This document shows positions 60,031-64,000 of a stretch of DNA of 64,000 nucleotides, piece by piece. The translations under genes and the position numbers were made by a program. The DNA is from Acanthosepion esculentum (taxonomy: Eukaryota; Mollusca; Cephalopoda; Sepiida; Sepiidae): contig OZ038485.1 of NCBI GenBank assembly GCA_964036315.1, positions 74,981,015 to 75,045,014 of the forward strand, in the 5' to 3' direction. The notes under the pieces are model-generated. The model made no database searches. It was not told where the DNA came from and saw nothing but the letters and a program-made list of their open reading frames with translations. Position 1 is the first letter of the stretch. Each line of letters begins with the position of its first letter.

Positions 60031-61230
60031 CTTGTGCCATACTGTTACACCGTATTGATCATATGTTTTTTTTGTAAGAGCTAGAAAATAGCCATCACAA
60101 GAAACTGCAGAACAGCACATACAAAAAAAATGTAGTAATATAGTACCGATACGCAGACTACAAAACAAACAGAAATAGAAGTGCATTATTTGTCAATAAG
60201 GAACTTCCTTCTGGCCCACGTGTTTGATTCCCGTATAAATTGTTTCTAGTATAGACAGAAATTTTATTTTAAAAACTAAAAAAAAAAGAATAAGAAAGAG
60301 ATGTAATTAGTTTACTTTAAAAAATTATTTTATTCATAAAAATGCGTAAAATTATATCACAAATTCTCTTAATAACAATACACAAAAAATGCACTATGTA
60401 TTTTCTTGAAACAAAATTGGAATTTGTTGACGTCAAATTTTAAAATAATTAAAAATGAAAACGAATAAACTTCCTACAACTGATAATTTTCAGTTGATAG
60501 CATATGAATTTTAAAAATTTAAAACTAGAAATCAGTATACTATAATTCATAATGGAAACCATAATGCTTAAAAAAAACTAAAAGTAATAAAAATATATTC
60601 ATTTCGAGACAAACATTATTTCTCTATTTAAACAGCAAATTGCCTTAATGGTGAATAATTCATACACTTAAAAAAAAGCTACACATAAAATAGAGACTTG
60701 AAATATCCAGCTAAAATTTTATAACTTTACCTGAATTTGTACTTTGAAAAATTTATTTGTTCATGAATGGGTTGAAATATTTTCAAATTATTCTTTCATG
60801 AAATGAAAAAGCAGCCTTTTGTGTATCTTATTTTTACAAATTTCTATGAATATGTGTCAAAATGTCATTTGATCACCAGGGAGGGCTGAGGACTTTTCTG
60901 TACTCTTTTGTATATGAAAAAGACTCACTAATTTAAAATACCTTAAAAATACTATCATTTTTTCACCACAGTGACTAAGTTTGTCTGCACACAAAACCTA
61001 TATAATTGAACAAAAACAAATCTTAACAAAATTGTCACCTTTGCAATGATAAGAGCAGAAGAGTGAATGATACTGTTTCTGTAAAATGACAATTTATGGG
61101 CACACTTGCAAAAATCTACATGACCAGACCCTGGAAATTGAGGTGGGGGCTGAGAGGTGTAAGTTTAGCTTGTATCAATCAATATCTTCAAAACAAAACT
61201 AGTAACATTTCATCAGCACTGAGCAGAACC
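60031..61230. other. AT-rich non-coding stretch
   Basis: No gene is recognised. The last few hundred bases (about 60870-61230) are GC-richer and may be decayed upstream parts of the LINE relic that follows. Confidence 0.45.
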
Positions 61231-61720
61231 TAAATTTGCTCCAGTCTCGATGAGCAGCTGTATTTTCAATGAAGCACCTCAAATGTCTGTTGGAACTAAA
61301 ACTCACTTTAGCATTCAAGTGGAACTCATATATTCATACCATCACTAAAGATGCTAGAAGAATGGCCAGCTCCTTTTACTGCCCCAGAAAGTACCTGACT
61401 TCTCCTGCCATGCACTATCTTTACAAGAGTCAGATCAGAATGAATTATCTTCCTGCAACCATTTTACAAAACATTGCTAGCCTCTCAATATTCTATTACT
61501 ATTACTACTGCAATGTTCAGGTGGGCTACATTCCTCAGTTCTACCCATTTAAACCTTCACAGAATTCCATAGCTTCCTCCGAACTGTCACTTTGTGGAGC
61601 AAACTCTCAAGAGGATGCTTCTCTGACCACTATAATCTTAATCTCTTCAACCAATATCTATCCTAGTACTAAATATCACTTTCTTCCCACTTTATGCACT
61701 TACAACAATGTTATTTAATA
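61231..61720 (+). pseudogene. CR1/Jockey-type LINE reverse transcriptase C-terminal relic
   Basis: An open frame from 61269 gives LELKLTLAFKWNSYIHTITK and DARRMASSFYCPRKYL, then SPAMHYLYKSQIRMNYLPA and NIASLSIFYYYYYCNVQ. These correspond to the post-catalytic region of CR1/Jockey-like RTs (LGLxFxxxxxWxxYIxxIAKxAxRKxGSLYRARxFL ... LYKSxIRPCxEYC ... RNVASLSLFYRYYxGxC). A deletion has removed the stretch between the Arg-containing block and NIASLSIF. After that the reading decays. It is the same family as the 1.6-3.4 kb relic. Confidence 0.6.
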
Positions 61721-63815
61721 ACCCTCTACCTTGAGTGGCTCTTGAGATTTGTATTGGGTAAACAATAGTAAAGAAAAAATCAGCTTAAACTATATTTATC
61801 CTTCAAATTTAAAATAAGTTACATTAAGTGAATGATTATTTTTATATTACTGAATTATCAAAAACTATCTTTCAAACCTGAGATAGTTATAATTTTTCTA
61901 AATATACTCTAGCTTAATTGGAATCTAATATTTTTGTAATAATCTGTTTTTGCTATAAAGGACATGATTAATAATTCACATAGAAAATCAATATCAAAAA
62001 TGTACCTTCCTTTTTCCAGAACCTTGTGGTTTCACTCTTGTAACGTATTTATCTTTTGATTCCTATTTGATAATAAATTAGATACCACCACAGAAATGCA
62101 ATACATTAAGGTTTAAAATGAATTTTTAAAAAACAAAAATCTTGAAGCTTTTATTTTAGTTTTAATTTCAAGCTAATATATTAAATTTAATAAGCAAAAT
62201 ACTTTGTCATATTTCAAAACTAATTTAAATTGACTCAAAGTAGTTTTTGTTTTGTAATTGCTAAAAATTACTGATTTTTAGCTATTTGTCATCACAATGT
62301 AATTCTCTTTATTAAAACATCTTTCAAAAGTAAAATATACTTTTCTGAAACTTTGAGGAATATTAGCGAATTTAAAGTTTAATTAATCTGATTTGAAACA
62401 AACATTGCTTTAAGTTTGAATTTGCACAAATACATTTTTTAACATGGCTGTTTAGTTAAGGTGTTGAGTAATTCTATTTCAACAATCTCTTAAAAATGTA
62501 ATATCATACAGCATTTTAAGAAGGTTATCTTAAAACTGATGTAAATTCTTTAAAAGCTGCTATCTCCTAGCTGAAATGTATACTTGTTCTGTATCTTCTT
62601 GTCCACTATAGCCTTATGACTAAAATCAGTCTTGTCTGGGTGAGAGACTTCAAATTAACTGAAGCAGTATTTTCCAAAAACTCTAAAAACTTTACATCTG
62701 ATGGCTTCAGAGACTTGGTTATTTGATACTGCCTATATGCAAATGTATAAAGTACTACATTAAACCAAACTTGAATTATATTTGCCTTTGTGAGGAGGCA
62801 AATAAATACCAGCTTCCTATTCTTTAAATAAATTTCTATAGAATAGTTAATTAAAAATAGATACAAATCACCAGATTTATGTATAAATCAACAAAATTTT
62901 ATATATAATGTACATTTGTTGGTAGCACTGTATGTTTAACTCTGGGAATTTAATGTGGTACCCACATATGAAATTATCAGTATAACATAATAAAATACTT
63001 TGTATATTTTTAGCAAAGATTTGTTGTAGATCTGTATGTGTCACTAAGAATTATCTTTAAACCAATTTTGAGGTTTAACCACATCATGAAAAATGATAAA
63101 ATCATCAGCCTTTATTTACAAAATTAAATGAATGAGCTGTTATTCAAACAGAACTGTACCAAAAACCATCTGATATCATTTATTATATGACAAACCCCAC
63201 AAATCCATGATTTAGAAGCTTATATAATCAATATAAAAAGAGCATGCAGTTGTTTTGAGATTAAGTACTTTTATTATTCCATATAAATTTAATTTTTATA
63301 AGTTTCTTTACTATTTTTGATAGCTTCTTATTGAAATGCTTGCTGTCATTGTTTGCATTTGTACCAAAGGAGCTTAAAACAAGACTTGAATTTGTATTCT
63401 ATAATGTTGGAGCTACTTGCAATTCAATTTGGTAGTAGAAAGAATTGATTGTTACAAAAAATATGATAAAAGGTAAAAAAAAAAAAAAAATTAATCTTAA
63501 CAAATTTTTGAAAAAAGAAATGCACAAACATTTTGACACTGTACTAACAGATGATTACATTTTTTTACTAATTTTACTCATTTTACCCAATATACAAAGA
63601 CTACAAGCAATAATAAATGGAAGAAATAAATATGTTTCTTTTTAAATAATATCTGATTTTAGAATAAAATTTTGTGTTCTATTATATTATTGTAATAGTT
63701 GCACAGAAACATATTACTTATTCCTAAGGATTAAAGTGCTTTCTTTGTTAATTTTATATCAATCTCTTTCAGAATTTAACTTGACATTATATACTCCTTA
63801 TCTAGCACATAGAAA
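61721..63815. other. AT-rich non-coding stretch
   Basis: No gene, RNA or bounded repeat is recognised. The minus frame at 62866-62606 is AT-driven and has no motif. Confidence 0.5.
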
Positions 63816-63869
63816 AAAGAAGAGATGCATTTAATTTTTTGCATGAGTTCAAGCTTGGTCATAATACTT

Positions 63870-64000
63870 CTTAAACTGCTGCCAACATTAACAGAGCATG
63901 GGGTGATCACTTGTGATCAGAGAGTATGGTGCTGGTTTCTGAAATTCTGTGGTGGGAATATGAGTCTTGAAGATTAAAGTGGTAAAGGATGTCCATCTGC
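63870..64000 (+). pseudogene. mariner-like transposase N-terminal relic, cut by window edge
   Basis: The plus-strand reading VITCDQRVWCWFLKFCGGNM then SLED-stop-SGKGCPSA resembles the helix-turn-helix and 'WFxKFRxGDxSLEDExRSGRPS' linker of mariner transposases. One stop codon lies in the linker. The rest would lie beyond the window. Confidence 0.4.

Overview
The window is animal nuclear DNA: very AT-rich, intron-bearing, and full of old transposons and microsatellites. Its only clear host gene is on the minus strand. It is an invertebrate orthologue of USF3 (KIAA2018), a very large basic helix-loop-helix leucine-zipper protein. The repeat mix (tRNA-derived SINEs, a GIY-YIG Penelope-like element, mariner/Tc1 relics, RTE and CR1/Jockey-type LINE relics, a Sola-like transposon) and the invertebrate USF3 suggest a lophotrochozoan, perhaps a cephalopod mollusc. 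That taxonomic guess is inference.

USF3 layout, read right to left: start-codon exon at 51614-51702; an 18.2 kb intron; bHLH exon 33291-33417; helix-2 exon 31447-31543; zipper exon 30420-30503; and one giant 6.8 kb terminal exon 23396-30225. All splice junctions have GT/AG ends and compatible phases, giving an inferred protein of about 2408 residues. The promoter and first non-coding exon are not proven. A CpG-richer stretch around 57-60 kb, with a YY1-like CCGCCATTTT box near 59.8 kb, is the best candidate.

The large USF3 intron is a transposon nest. A hAT-like element (33680-42037, 8-bp duplication GTATATAG) carries an unrecognised two-exon ORF. It was itself invaded by a 4.7 kb Sola-like element (37139-41851, 4-bp duplication TGAA) that has about 1.09 kb terminal inverted repeats and a broken transposase. 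Further along the same intron lie a Tc1-like relic, a mariner relic, another transposon-derived coding relic, a SINE head and a decayed Penelope-like element (RT plus GIY-YIG nuclease). Another Tc1 relic sits in the neighbouring USF3 intron.

Regions 1-23 kb (downstream of USF3) and 60-64 kb are AT-rich non-coding DNA. They hold LINE, mariner, Penelope and SINE fragments and several strong hairpins. Between the start exon and 57 kb are an RTE-type LINE relic and a perfect 147-bp direct repeat. No bacterial features, CRISPR arrays, rRNA or convincing functional tRNA genes were seen.
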